The position numbers and the translations under genes are program-made. Shown piece after piece: positions 23,317 to 31,882 of a stretch of 41,129 nt of DNA. Each line of letters opens with the position of its first letter. The first letter of the stretch is position 1. The notes beneath the pieces were generated by a model. The model worked only from the letters and a program-made list of their open reading frames with translations. It had not been told where the DNA came from and did not search any database. Origin of the DNA: Paracoccus binzhouensis (GTDB lineage Bacteria > Pseudomonadota > Alphaproteobacteria > Rhodobacterales > Rhodobacteraceae); NCBI RefSeq assembly GCF_016446475.1, contig NZ_JAEHFP010000024.1, positions 1 through 41,129 on the forward strand. The letters run 5' to 3'.

Positions 23317-24295
23317 GGCGGCCCCTTCGCGTGACGATGCCGATCAGGCCGCCCGGCGCGAACAGCACGATCCCCAGCAGCAGAAGACCCAGCAGCGCCT
23401 GCCAGTAATCGCTGATGCCGCCCAGCACATGTTCCAGCAGGATGAAGATCGCCGCACCCGCGACCGGGCCGCACAGCCGCCCCACGCCGCCCAGGATGAC
23501 GAAGACCATGATCTCGCCCGACATGTGCCAGGACAGCATTGCCGGGCTGACGAAACGGTTCAGATCGGCGTAAAGCGACCCCGCCAGACCGACGATCATC
23601 CCCGACAGCACGAAGGCTGTCAGCCGGATGGCATAGGGCCGGATGCCAACGGCGACGGTGCGCTGGCTGTTCTGCCGCGCCGCCTGCAGCGCCAGGCCGA
23701 AGCGCGACTGCGTGACCACGGCACTAAAGGCCAGCGCCACGGCCAGCAGCGTGGCGCAGATGGCGAAATACTGGATCGGGGCAAAGGTGTTCAGGCCGGG
23801 GAAGCTGTTGCGGACATAGAAGCTTAGCCCGTCCTCGCCGCCATAGCGCGGCCAGCTGATGGCGAAATAGTAAAGCATCTGCGCGAAGGCCAGCGTCACC
23901 ATGATGAAATAGACGCCCGAGGTGCGCAAGGACAGCGCCCCGATGGCCAGCGCCGCCAGCCCCGCCGCCAGCATCGCCATGGGCCAGATGCCCAGCATCT
24001 CGTTGCTGCCCATGACGGTGAAGGGCAAGCTCAGGACCGGGGTGCCCGCCGCGGCATGGCTCGCCAGGATCGCGGTCACATAGCCGCCGATGCCGAAGAA
24101 GGCGGCATGGCCGAACGAGATCAGCCCGCCATAGCCAAGCGCCAGGTTCAGCCCCACCCCGGCCAGGCCGAAGATCGCCGCCTTGGTCGCCAGCGTCACG
24201 GCAAAGCCCTCGCCCAGCAGATGCGCGGCGATGGCGGTGGCGACCAGCAGCGCCAGGATGGCCAGGTTGATCGCGGTGTCGCGGGTCAATGTCAT
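23309..24295 (-). CDS. ABC transporter permease, LivM-like (second importer)
   Basis: 328 residues with about nine hydrophobic segments. LivM landmarks are LGYGGLISFGHAAFFGIGGYVTAIL near residues 53-77, the coupling-loop block FGLALQAARQNSQRTVAVGI, and the C-terminal VFVILGGVGRLCGPVAGAAI. It lies 3 bases after the LivH-like gene and overlaps the next gene by 8 bases. Confidence 0.9.
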   Translation of the reverse strand: MTLTRDTAINLAILALLVATAIAAHLLGEGFAVTLATKAAIFGLAGVGLNLALGYGGLISFGHAAFFGIGGYVTAILASHAAAGTPVLSLPFTVMGSNEMLGIWPMAMLAAGLAALAIGALSLRTSGVYFIMVTLAFAQMLYYFAISWPRYGGEDGLSFYVRNSFPGLNTFAPIQYFAICATLLAVALAFSAVVTQSRFGLALQAARQNSQRTVAVGIRPYAIRLTAFVLSGMIVGLAGSLYADLNRFVSPAMLSWHMSGEIMVFVILGGVGRLCGPVAGAAIFILLEHVLGGISDYWQALLGLLLLGIVLFAPGGLIGIVTRRGRHA

Positions 24296-24298
24296 TGC

Positions 24299-25213
24299 TC
24301 AGCCCCTTGCCCCGAACAGCCCCTGCGGCCGCAGGATCAGCACCACGGCCATCAGCACATAGATCAGCACCGAGGCCAGCGAGGCCCCAACGGTATCGGC
24401 GCTGGAGGCGTCCAGCACCTGCCCGAACAGGTCCGGCAGCAGCGCCTTGCCCAGCGTGTCGGTCATGCCGACCAGCAGCGCGCCGACGAAGGCGCCCTTG
24501 ATCGACCCGATACCGCCGATCACCACCACCACGAAGGCCAGGATCAGCACCGGCTCGCCCATGCCGACCTGCACCGACTGGATGGTGCCGACCAGCGCGC
24601 CCGCCAGCCCGGCGAGCGCCGCGCCAAGCGCGAAGACGATGGTGTAGAGCCGCGCGATGTCCACCCCCAGCGCGCCGATCATCTCGCGATCTGCCTCGCC
24701 GGCGCGGATGCGGATGCCCAGCCGGGTGCGGGTGATCAGCCACCACAGGCCCAGGGCCACCGCCGCGCCGAAGCCGATGATCACCAGCCGGAACAGCGGG
24801 TAATGCAGCCCGCCCGGCAGCACCACCGCGCCGGAAAGCGAGCCGGGCAGCTTGAGGTAAAGCGGGAAGGAACCGAACAGCCAGCGCGTGCCCTCGGAGA
24901 ACACCAGGATCAGCGCAAATGTCGCCAGCACCTGGTCCAGGTGGTCGCGGGCGTAAAGCCGGCGGATCACCGCGATCTCGACCAGCGCGCCGGCCGCGGC
25001 GGCGGCCACGAGGCTGGCCGCCAGCCCCAGCCAGAACGAGCCGGTGACCGCCGCCACCGCCGCGCAGGCGAAGGCCCCGGTCATGTAGAGCGAGCCATGC
25101 GCAAGGTTGATCAGCCCCATGACGCCGAAGACCAGGGTCAGCCCGGCCGCCATCAGGAACAGCATCATCCCGTATTGCAGGCCGTTCAGTGCCTGCTCGG
25201 CCAGAAGCATCAC
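24299..25213 (-). CDS. ABC transporter permease, LivH-like (second importer)
   Basis: 304 residues. AAGLTLVFGVMGLINLAHGSLYMTGA near the N-terminus and VVVVIGGIGSIKGAFVGALLVG near the C-terminus are LivH-type. The start is either GTG at 25213, eight bases after GGGAG, or the adjacent ATG at 25210. I use the GTG on spacing; the difference is one residue. A strong hairpin lies between it and the receptor gene upstream. Confidence 0.88.
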   Translation of the reverse strand: MMLLAEQALNGLQYGMMLFLMAAGLTLVFGVMGLINLAHGSLYMTGAFACAAVAAVTGSFWLGLAASLVAAAAAGALVEIAVIRRLYARDHLDQVLATFALILVFSEGTRWLFGSFPLYLKLPGSLSGAVVLPGGLHYPLFRLVIIGFGAAVALGLWWLITRTRLGIRIRAGEADREMIGALGVDIARLYTIVFALGAALAGLAGALVGTIQSVQVGMGEPVLILAFVVVVIGGIGSIKGAFVGALLVGMTDTLGKALLPDLFGQVLDASSADTVGASLASVLIYVLMAVVLILRPQGLFGARG

Positions 25214-25230
25214 CGCTTTCTCTCCCGATT

Positions 25231-25266
25231 TGCCTGGGGGCCGGGCTTTGTCGACCCGGCCCGGCA
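25231..25266 (-). terminator. Hairpin between the receptor and permease genes (attenuator-like)
   Basis: GGGCCGGG (25238-25245) pairs with CCCGGCCC (25255-25262) across a 9-base loop. An outer TGCC (25231-25234) pairs with GGCA (25263-25266) after a 3-base bulge. In ABC operons such a structure often protects the receptor mRNA and lowers permease expression. No T-tract is visible on the minus strand. Confidence 0.55.
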
Positions 25267-25270
25267 GGGC

Positions 25271-26416
25271 TTACATCTTGCACTGCTCGGCATAGGCGTC
25301 GCCGTGGTCGGTCATGGCCGGGCCGATGATCCTGTTGGTCAGCACGTCGCCTTCCTTGACCACCTCGCGCACGTAATAGTCCTGGATCGGGTGCTGGTTC
25401 GGGCCAAAGCGGAACTTGCCGCGCACACTGGGGAAATTGGCCTCGGCCAGCGCCGCGCGGAAAGCGTCGGCATCGCCCGGATCGGCCTTGGCGACGGCCG
25501 AGATCAGCAGGTTCGCCGTATCATAGGCCTGCGCCGCGTAAAGCGAGGGCAGCCGGCCATATTCGGCCTGGAAGCTTTCGACGAAGGCCTTGTTGGCCGG
25601 GTTGTCCAGATCCCTGGACCATTGCGCGGTGTTCCTGACCCCCAGCGCGGCATCGCCCACGGCGGGCAGGATGTCCTGGCTGAAGCTGAAGGCCGGACCG
25701 ATCAGCGGCTTGCCGACGCCGGATTCGGCATATTGCTTCATGAAGGCGATGCCCATGCCGCCGGGCAGGAAGAAGAACACCGCATCCGCGTCGCTGGCAC
25801 GGATCTGGGCGATCTCGCCGGCGTAATCGGTCTGGCCGACCTGGGTATAGACCTCGCCCACCACCTCGCCCTTGTAATAGCGCTTGAAGCCGGCCAGCGA
25901 ATCCTGCCCGGCGGGATAGTTGGGCGCCATGATGAAGATCTTGCCGATGCCGGCCTCGGTGGCATGGGCGCCGGCGGCCTCGTGCAGGTTGTCGTTCTGA
26001 TAGGAGACCGAGAAATATTTCGGATTGCAGCCCGCCCCGGCCAGCTGCGAGGGCGCGGCGTTGGTGGACAGGTAGAACTTCTCCTGCGCCACCGCCGCAG
26101 GCACCACCGCCATGGCGAGGTTCGACCAGACGATGCCGGTCAGCACGTCCACCTGCTCGGACTGGATCATCTTGTCGGCGATCTGCACCGCGACATCGGG
26201 TTTCTGCTGGTCGTCCTCGATAACCAGCTCGACCTCCTTGCCGGCATCGCCCGCGTTCTTCAGCGCCAGCAGGAAGCCGTCGCGCGTGTCGACGCCCAGG
26301 CCGGCACCGCCGCCCGACAGCGTGGTGATCATGCCGACCTTGACGCCTTCGGCCTGAGCGGCCCCGGCAAGGGCCAGAGCGGCGGTGCCGCAGATCAGCA
26401 GCCTTTTCAGTTCCAT
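25271..26416 (-). CDS. ABC transporter substrate-binding protein, LivK-like (second importer)
   Basis: 381 residues. A Sec signal peptide (LLICGTAALALAGAAQA, cleavage near residue 22) precedes a Peripla_BP_6 domain starting VKVGMITTLSGGGAGLGVDTRDGF. A C-terminal Cys is present in EQCKM. Its position just after an aryl-CoA ligase gene suggests the ligand is the ligase substrate, such as 2-aminobenzoate, or a close precursor. That is inference from context. The 97-base gap before it holds a hairpin and an AT-richer stretch that could contain its own promoter. Confidence 0.88.
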   Translation of the reverse strand: MELKRLLICGTAALALAGAAQAEGVKVGMITTLSGGGAGLGVDTRDGFLLALKNAGDAGKEVELVIEDDQQKPDVAVQIADKMIQSEQVDVLTGIVWSNLAMAVVPAAVAQEKFYLSTNAAPSQLAGAGCNPKYFSVSYQNDNLHEAAGAHATEAGIGKIFIMAPNYPAGQDSLAGFKRYYKGEVVGEVYTQVGQTDYAGEIAQIRASDADAVFFFLPGGMGIAFMKQYAESGVGKPLIGPAFSFSQDILPAVGDAALGVRNTAQWSRDLDNPANKAFVESFQAEYGRLPSLYAAQAYDTANLLISAVAKADPGDADAFRAALAEANFPSVRGKFRFGPNQHPIQDYYVREVVKEGDVLTNRIIGPAMTDHGDAYAEQCKM

Positions 26417-26470
26417 GACAAACTCCCTGTTTGAAGCGCGATTGGTTGTCGCATGTTTTTATGATGCGGT

Positions 26471-26505
26471 CGCGGGCTGCAACGGATTTCGCGCATCAGC
26501 CCGCG
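26471..26505 (-). terminator. Hairpin after the CoA ligase gene
   Basis: CGCGGGCTG (26471-26479) and CAGCCCGCG (26497-26505) form a 9-bp stem with a 17-base loop, starting 8 bases after the ligase stop on the minus strand. It may partly separate the enzyme operon from the importer operon. Confidence 0.45.
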
Positions 26506-26512
26506 GCCCTGG

Positions 26513-28153
26513 TCACGCCCGCCCCTCCAGCAGGCGGAACCGCTGGATCTTGCCGCTTTCGGTCTTGGGCAGCGCCTCGGTGAACACCACGCGGCGCGGA
26601 TACTTGAAGGGCGCGATCACCGATTTGACGTGATCCTGCAGGCCCTTGGCCATCGCCGCGCCCGCCGCGGCGCCGGGACGCAGGACGACATGCGCCTCGA
26701 CGATCTGGCCGCGCGCCTCGTCCGGGGCGCCGACCACGGCGCATTCCAGCACGTCGGGATGGGCCAGCAGCGCCGCCTCGACCTCGGGGCCGGCGATGTT
26801 GTAGCCAGAGGAGATGATGATGCCGTCGGTGCGGGCGGCAAAGTGGAAATAGCCCTGCTCGTCGCGCCAGAAACTGTCGCCGGTCAGGTTCCAGCCGTCC
26901 TGCACATAGGCGCGCTGCTTCTCCGGGTCGGCCAGATAGCGGCAGCCGACCGGGCCGCGCACCGCCAGCCGCCCGGTCTCGCCCGGTGGCAGTTCGTGCC
27001 CGTCCGGGCCGATGATCCGCGCCTCGTAGCCCGCGACCGGGCGGCCGGTGCAGGCCGGGCGGCTGTCACCGAAACGGTTGGTCAGGAAGATGTGCAGCAT
27101 CTCGGTCGAGCCGATGCCGTCCAACATCGGCTTGCCGGTCTTGGCCATCCATTCCTCGTAGACCGGCGCGGGCAGCGTCTCGCCGGCCGAGACGGCGGCG
27201 CGCAGGCTGGACAGGTCCGCGCCCTCGTCCATGGCGCGCATCATCACCCGATAGGCGGTCGGCGCGGTGAAGCAGATGGTGGCGCGGTATTTCTGGATGA
27301 TCTCGACCATGTTCGGCGGCGTGGCGTTTTCCAGCAGCGCCGCCGAGGCGCCGAAGCGCAGCGGAAACACCGCCAGCCCGCCCAGCCCGAAGGTGAAGGC
27401 CAAGGGCGGCGAGCCGACGAAGACATCCTCGGGCCGCACCTCCAGCACCTCGCGGGCATAGCCGTCGGCGATGATCAGGATGTCGCGGTGGAAATGCATG
27501 GTCGCCTTGGGCTCGCCCGTGGTGCCCGAGGTGAAGCCCAGCAGCGCCACGTCGTCGCGGCCGGTTTGCACCGCCTGAAACCGCACCGGCTGGGACAGGG
27601 CGGCGCGGTCCAGTTCGGCATCGTGGTTCGCCGTGCCATCGAAGCCGATCACGGTCTTCAGATGGCGGCTGTCCTTGGCGGCCAGCGCCAGCTCGTCCAT
27701 CAGCCTTGTGTCGCAAAGCGCGTGGCTGACCTGCGCCTTGTCGATGATCTTGGCCAGCTCGCCCGCGCGCAGCATCGGCATGGTGTTGACCACCACCGCC
27801 CCGGCCTTGGTCGCCGCCAGCCAGCAGGCCACCATGGCCGGGTTGTTGGCCGAGCGGATCAGCACCCGGTTGCCCGGCCGCACGCCGTAAGTCTCGACCA
27901 GCGCATGGGCGATGCGGTTGGTCCAGTCGGTCAGTTCCTTGTAGCTGCGGATGCGGCCGTTGCCGATCAGCGCGATATGGTCGCCGAAGCCCTTCTCGAC
28001 CATGCGGTCGGTCAGCTCGACCGCGGCGTTCAGGTATTCGGGATAGGCGAACCCCTCCAGCTTCAGCTGCGGCCAAAGCTCGGCCGGCGGCAGGTTGTCG
28101 CGCGAGAAGCTATCGACATGCGCCGAGGGTCCAAGCGGCGGATTGCCCGTCAT
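26513..28153 (-). CDS. 2-aminobenzoate-CoA ligase-like (benzoate-CoA ligase family, ANL superfamily)
   Basis: 546 residues from ATG 28153, which has AGGGAG upstream; a TTG two codons earlier is less likely. ANL motifs are complete: the phosphate-binding loop GFTSGTTGEPKATMHFHRD, GIGSTEMLHIF, the hinge TGDSFWRDEQGYFHFAARTD, and the catalytic Lys in LPKTESGKIQRFRL. Long, close agreement with anthranilate/benzoate-CoA ligases is my recollection of the family. It would convert 2-aminobenzoate, ATP and CoA to 2-aminobenzoyl-CoA, the substrate of the fused monooxygenase/reductase at the head of the operon. Salicylate or benzoate are alternative acids. It lies 66 bases after RidA. Confidence 0.85.
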   Translation of the reverse strand: MTGNPPLGPSAHVDSFSRDNLPPAELWPQLKLEGFAYPEYLNAAVELTDRMVEKGFGDHIALIGNGRIRSYKELTDWTNRIAHALVETYGVRPGNRVLIRSANNPAMVACWLAATKAGAVVVNTMPMLRAGELAKIIDKAQVSHALCDTRLMDELALAAKDSRHLKTVIGFDGTANHDAELDRAALSQPVRFQAVQTGRDDVALLGFTSGTTGEPKATMHFHRDILIIADGYAREVLEVRPEDVFVGSPPLAFTFGLGGLAVFPLRFGASAALLENATPPNMVEIIQKYRATICFTAPTAYRVMMRAMDEGADLSSLRAAVSAGETLPAPVYEEWMAKTGKPMLDGIGSTEMLHIFLTNRFGDSRPACTGRPVAGYEARIIGPDGHELPPGETGRLAVRGPVGCRYLADPEKQRAYVQDGWNLTGDSFWRDEQGYFHFAARTDGIIISSGYNIAGPEVEAALLAHPDVLECAVVGAPDEARGQIVEAHVVLRPGAAAGAAMAKGLQDHVKSVIAPFKYPRRVVFTEALPKTESGKIQRFRLLEGRA

Positions 28154-28219
28154 CTTCAATCTCCCTGTTGGGCGGGCCGGCCTCTTGTCGTGCCTTGGCC
28201 CGCTTCTGCCGCGCCCCCG

Positions 28220-28618
28220 TCAGGCGGGGATCACGGCGGTTGCCTCGATCTCGACCTTGGCACGGTCCTCGACCAGGGCCACGACCTGCACCAGCGCCAT
28301 GGCCGGATAGTGCCGGCCGATGATCTCCTTGTAGGCCTGGCCGACACCCTTGAGCGCGCCCAGATATTCGCGCTTGTCGGTGACATACCAGGTCAGGCGC
28401 ACCAGATGTTCGGGCCGCGCGCCGGCTTCGGCCAGCACGGCGACGATGGCCGACAGCGCGCTGCGCACCTGTTCGACGAAATCGTCGGATTCGAATTCCT
28501 GCTGGGCGTTCCAGCCGATCATGCCGCCGGTGAACACCATCCGCCCGGTCGCAGCGATGCCGTTGGAATAGCCCGGCGTCGCCTTCCAGTTCCTGGGATG
28601 CAGAACCTCATGCACCAT
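28220..28618 (-). CDS. RidA-family (Rid/YjgF/UK114) enamine/imine deaminase
   Basis: 132 residues, the usual size. Family blocks are GYSNGIAATGRMVFTGGMIGW at the N-terminus and LVRLTWYVTDKREYLGALKGVG in the middle, with AMALVQVVALVEDRAKVEIEATAVI at the end. The usual arginine that anchors the substrate carboxylate is not obvious (the tail reads LVEDRAKVEIE), so it may be a divergent subgroup. RidA proteins hydrolyse reactive enamines/imines to ketones and ammonia. In the 2-aminobenzoyl-CoA route an enamine must lose its amino group, so a dedicated RidA is chemically sensible. It overlaps the thioesterase gene by 11 bases. Confidence 0.85.
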   Translation of the reverse strand: MVHEVLHPRNWKATPGYSNGIAATGRMVFTGGMIGWNAQQEFESDDFVEQVRSALSAIVAVLAEAGARPEHLVRLTWYVTDKREYLGALKGVGQAYKEIIGRHYPAMALVQVVALVEDRAKVEIEATAVIPA

Positions 28619-29027
28619 CGCTTGCCTCCATGAATGCGGTCATCTTGCGGCGGATCGCCCCGGGCCAGGGCGCCGCCCGCCCCTCGGGCGTGACCCAGAC
28701 CAGGGTCGAGACGCAGTGCAGCCGCTCCTGCCCGCCGGCACTGGCCCGCTGCACCAGCCGCGCGCTGGAGCGGCCGACATGCTGCAGCTCCAGCGCGAAT
28801 TCCAGCACCTCGCCCAGCCGCGAGGGCGCGCGGAAGCCGGCCTCGATCTGCACCGTCGGGACCGAGCAGCGTTCCTCGACATGGATGCGGGTGAAGGGAT
28901 AGGCCAGCACCTCGGCGAAGAAATTCTCGATCACCGAGTTCAGCATCTCGAAGTAACGGGGATAGAAGACGATCCCCGCCGGGTCGCAATGGTTGAACTC
29001 GACCTGGATCCGGCGGAGATAACGCAT
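28608..29027 (-). CDS. Acyl-CoA thioesterase, 4-hydroxybenzoyl-CoA thioesterase type (hotdog fold)
   Basis: 139 residues, a single hotdog domain. The catalytic motif VEFNHCDPAGIVFYPRYFEMLNS, with its Asp, is diagnostic for the Pseudomonas 4-HBT subgroup. In aromatic-CoA operons such enzymes recycle CoA trapped in dead-end thioesters. It starts at the stop of the cupin gene (one shared base) and overlaps ridA by 11 bases, so translation is coupled. Confidence 0.87.
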   Translation of the reverse strand: MRYLRRIQVEFNHCDPAGIVFYPRYFEMLNSVIENFFAEVLAYPFTRIHVEERCSVPTVQIEAGFRAPSRLGEVLEFALELQHVGRSSARLVQRASAGGQERLHCVSTLVWVTPEGRAAPWPGAIRRKMTAFMEASDGA

Positions 29028-29479
29028 CAGTCATTGGCCTCCGGCGGCAGGAAGTCGACCTGGTGGCGGGCCGAGAGTTCGACGACGGTCGGAATGTCGG
29101 TCAGGTCGTGCAGCGCCTCGAACAGCGCGCGCAGGTTGCCGGCCGGCGAGACCCAGAACAGCGCCCGCGCCGGCTTGTCCGACTTGTTGAAATAGCCATG
29201 CGGCACGCCGCGCGGCATCCGCACCAGATCGCCCGCCCTGGCCACCGACCAGACACCGTCCAGCTTCACATGCAGCTCGCCTTCCTGCACCAGGATGAAC
29301 TCGTCCTGCGTCGGGTGGATATGCACCGGCACGAACTGGCCGGGCTCGCTGTTGGTCTCGAAGGCGAAGGTGCTGCCGCAATCCGCCTTGGGGAAATAGC
29401 GCTGGCCGAGGATGTTCCATTCGATGCCCCCGATCCCATCGCCCTGGCGGGTGATGCCGCCGTCCAATGCCTTGTCCAT
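29027..29479 (-). CDS. Cupin-domain protein, putative metal-dependent dioxygenase
   Basis: 150 residues, one small cupin barrel. Motif 1 reads PVHIHPTQDEFILVQEGELHV (His-x-His, later Glu) and motif 2 MPRGVPHGYFNKS (His), giving a full 3-His/1-Glu metal site. The family includes quercetinase-like and 3-hydroxyanthranilate dioxygenase-like enzymes as well as non-enzymatic members. In this operon it may act on an aromatic or oxidised side product, but no reaction can be assigned. It lies 16 bases after the acyl-CoA dehydrogenase gene. Confidence 0.75.
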   Translation of the reverse strand: MDKALDGGITRQGDGIGGIEWNILGQRYFPKADCGSTFAFETNSEPGQFVPVHIHPTQDEFILVQEGELHVKLDGVWSVARAGDLVRMPRGVPHGYFNKSDKPARALFWVSPAGNLRALFEALHDLTDIPTVVELSARHQVDFLPPEAND

Positions 29480-29495
29480 GCCGTCCTCCTGTTGC

Positions 29496-30632
29496 TCAGC
29501 CCAGCACGCTCCGGGCGATCACGACGCGCTGCACGTCGCTGGCGCCCTCGTAGATGCGCAGGGCGCGGATGTCGCGGTAAAGCGCCTCGACCGCGGTGCC
29601 GTGCCGCACGCCGTCGCCGCCATGCAGTTGCAGCGCGGCGTCGATCACCTCCTGCGCCGCCTCGGTGGCATAAAGCTTGGCCTTCGCCGCCTCGCGGGTG
29701 ATGCGGGGCGCGCCCATGTCCTTGGTCCAGGCGGCGCGATAGACCAGCAGGGCGGCCACATCCACCTTCAGCGCCATGTCGGCCAGATGGCCCTGCACGA
29801 TCTGGTGATCGGCCAGGGTGCCGCCCCCCACCCGCGGCCTGCGCACCCGCGCCAGGGCTTCGTCCAGCGCGCGCCGGGCCATGCCAAGCGCCGCCGCCCC
29901 GACCGTGGGGCGGAACACGTCCAGCACCGACATGGCGATCTTGAACCCCTCGCCTGGCCGCCCGATCAGCGCCGCGTCGGGCAGCACCACCCCGTCCAGC
30001 TTCAGCCGCGCGAGCGGATGGGGCGCGATGACCTCGATCCGCTCGGCAATCGTCAGCCCGGCGCTGTCGGCAGGCATCAGAAAGGCCGACAAGCCCCGCG
30101 CGCCCGGCGCCTCTCCCGTGCGGGCGAAGATCACATAGAGATCGGCGATGCCGCCGTTCGAGATATAGGTCTTTTCGCCCGTCAGCCGCCAGCCGCCCGG
30201 GATGCGTTCGGCCAGCGTCGCGGTGCTGGCCACGTCCGAGCCGGCCCCCGGCTCGGTCAGCGCGAAGCCCGAGATCGCCCGGCCCGTGCGCGTCCGGTCC
30301 AGCCATTCGCGCTGGCCGGGAGTGCCGAACAGCGACACCGCCCCCATGCCGAGCCCCTGCATGGCAAAGGCGAAATCGGCCAGCGGGTCGTGCCGCGCCA
30401 GCGTCTCGCGGATCAGGCACAGGCTGCGCACGTCCAGCACCTCGCCCTTGGCCGCACCGCTATGGCGCAGAAAGCCCGCCTGCCCCAGCGCCGCGACCAG
30501 CCCCCGGCAAGCCGCGTCCACGTCGCGGTGATCCACCGGCAGATGCGCCGCGCACCAGTCCTCCAGCGCCGCCGAAAGCTCGCGGTGGCGGGTCTCGAAA
30601 AACGGCCAGTCCAGAAAGCTGCGATCCGCCAT
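29496..30632 (-). CDS. Acyl-CoA dehydrogenase
   Basis: 378 residues. The N-terminal helical domain is followed by the FAD/substrate block [23 protein letters not shown] near residue 125, the middle beta domain with [22 protein letters not shown], and the C-terminal domain ending [21 protein letters not shown]. The Glu of YEG is the expected catalytic base. It catalyses an FAD-dependent alpha,beta-desaturation. In the anthranilate-CoA route it would act on the reduced alicyclic or ring-opened CoA ester. It lies 3 bases after the enoyl-CoA hydratase gene. Confidence 0.9.
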   Translation of the reverse strand: MADRSFLDWPFFETRHRELSAALEDWCAAHLPVDHRDVDAACRGLVAALGQAGFLRHSGAAKGEVLDVRSLCLIRETLARHDPLADFAFAMQGLGMGAVSLFGTPGQREWLDRTRTGRAISGFALTEPGAGSDVASTATLAERIPGGWRLTGEKTYISNGGIADLYVIFARTGEAPGARGLSAFLMPADSAGLTIAERIEVIAPHPLARLKLDGVVLPDAALIGRPGEGFKIAMSVLDVFRPTVGAAALGMARRALDEALARVRRPRVGGGTLADHQIVQGHLADMALKVDVAALLVYRAAWTKDMGAPRITREAAKAKLYATEAAQEVIDAALQLHGGDGVRHGTAVEALYRDIRALRIYEGASDVQRVVIARSVLG

Positions 30633-30635
30633 GTC

Positions 30636-31448
30636 TCAATCCCCCTGAAAGACGGGTTTCTCCCTGGCGACGAAGGCGCGATAGGCGCGCTCGAAATCGC
30701 GGGTCTGCATGCAGATCGCCTGCGCCTGCGCCTCGGCCTCGATCGCCTGCTCCAGCCCCATGTTCCATTCCTGGTTCAGCTGGGTCTTGGTGATGCCATG
30801 GGCAAAGACCGGCCCCGCGGCCAGCCGCCGCGCCAGCGCCAGCGCCTCGGCCTCCAGCGCATCGGCGTCATGCAGCGCGTTCCAGAAGCCCCAGGCCTGG
30901 CCCTCCTCGGCGCCCATCACCCGGCCGGTGTAAAGCAGCTCGGCCGCCCGGCCCTGGCCGATGAGGCGCGGCAGCATGGCGCAGGCGCCCATGTCGCAGC
31001 CGGCCAGCCCGACGCGGGTGAACAGGAAGGCGCATTTCGCCTGCGGCGTCGCCAGCCGCAGGTCCGAGGCCATGGCCAGGATCGCGCCGGCGCCGACACA
31101 GATCCCGTCCACCGCCGCGATCACCGGCTTGCCGCAGCCGATCATCGCCTTGACCAGGTCGCCGGTCATGCGGGTAAAGGCCAGAAGCCCCTTCATGTCC
31201 ATGCCGACCAGCGGGCCGATGATGTCATGCACATCCCCGCCCGAGCAGAAATTGCCGCCGTTTGGGGCCAGAACCACCACATCCACGTCGCTGGCATAAA
31301 CCAGCGCGCGGAAGGTGTGGCGCAGCTCGGCATAGCTGTCGAAGGTCAGCGGGTTCTTGCGCTCGGGGCGGTTCAGGCGGATGGTGGCGATGCGGTCCCG
31401 CACCTCCCACAGGAAATGCTGCGGCTTCAGCCCAGCCAGCTCGGTCAT
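30636..31448 (-). CDS. Enoyl-CoA hydratase/isomerase family protein
   Basis: 270 residues, crotonase fold. The oxyanion-hole segments are [16 protein letters not shown] near residues 65-80 and [34 protein letters not shown] near 115-150. The second catalytic Glu of classic hydratases is replaced around [10 protein letters not shown], where Gly/Ala/Asp occur. The reaction may therefore be hydration with an Asp, ring hydrolysis or isomerisation rather than a textbook hydratase. Start ATG 31448 overlaps the MarR stop (ATGA). It is placed to act with the SDR and acyl-CoA dehydrogenase in beta-oxidation-like steps. Confidence 0.87.
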   Translation of the reverse strand: MTELAGLKPQHFLWEVRDRIATIRLNRPERKNPLTFDSYAELRHTFRALVYASDVDVVVLAPNGGNFCSGGDVHDIIGPLVGMDMKGLLAFTRMTGDLVKAMIGCGKPVIAAVDGICVGAGAILAMASDLRLATPQAKCAFLFTRVGLAGCDMGACAMLPRLIGQGRAAELLYTGRVMGAEEGQAWGFWNALHDADALEAEALALARRLAAGPVFAHGITKTQLNQEWNMGLEQAIEAEAQAQAICMQTRDFERAYRAFVAREKPVFQGD

Positions 31449-31882
31449 TTCGCGCCCCCCATGCGTTTCAGGATCTCGGTCAGCAACTCGATGTCCTCCT
31501 CGGTCAGGTCGGCGAAGATGCGGTTCACCTCGGCCTCGTGATCGGCGGCGAAACCCTCGAAGGCCGCCAGCCCCTCGGGGGTCAGGGCCACCAGCACCGT
31601 GCGCCGGTCGGTCTCGGACGGCGTGCGCCGGGCCAGCCCGTCCTTTTCCAGCCGGTCCACCACCGCCGTGGCATTGCCGTTCGAGACCAGCAGCATCCGC
31701 GACAGCTCGGTCATGCTCAGCCCCTCGCGCCGGCGATAAAGGGCGGCCATCACGTCGAAACGCGGCAGCGTGGTGTCGTGCCGCACCCGCAGGAATTCGC
31801 GCAGCTGGCCCTCGGCCGTGCGGGTGACGCCCAGCAGGCGGATCCACAGCTTCAGCCGGCGCTTGGACAGCGGATCGCTCAT
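31445..31882 (-). CDS. MarR-family transcriptional regulator
   Basis: 145 residues. The winged helix-turn-helix [48 protein letters not shown] and the wing [22 protein letters not shown] are typical MarR. It is embedded in the operon, third after the fused monooxygenase, with 4-base overlaps at both ends. It is probably autoregulated. MarR proteins in aromatic-CoA operons commonly respond to the aryl-CoA thioester. The TTTCAAG dyad before the operon (34959-34988) is the best operator candidate. Confidence 0.9.
   Translation of the reverse strand: MSDPLSKRRLKLWIRLLGVTRTAEGQLREFLRVRHDTTLPRFDVMAALYRRREGLSMTELSRMLLVSNGNATAVVDRLEKDGLARRTPSETDRRTVLVALTPEGLAAFEGFAADHEAEVNRIFADLTEEDIELLTEILKRMGGAK

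Noticed and set aside
24056..26434. 792-codon plus-strand frame opposite the second importer genes
   Set aside because: His/Gln/Asp/Arg-rich mirror of GC-biased coding; the minus strand holds clear permease and receptor genes.
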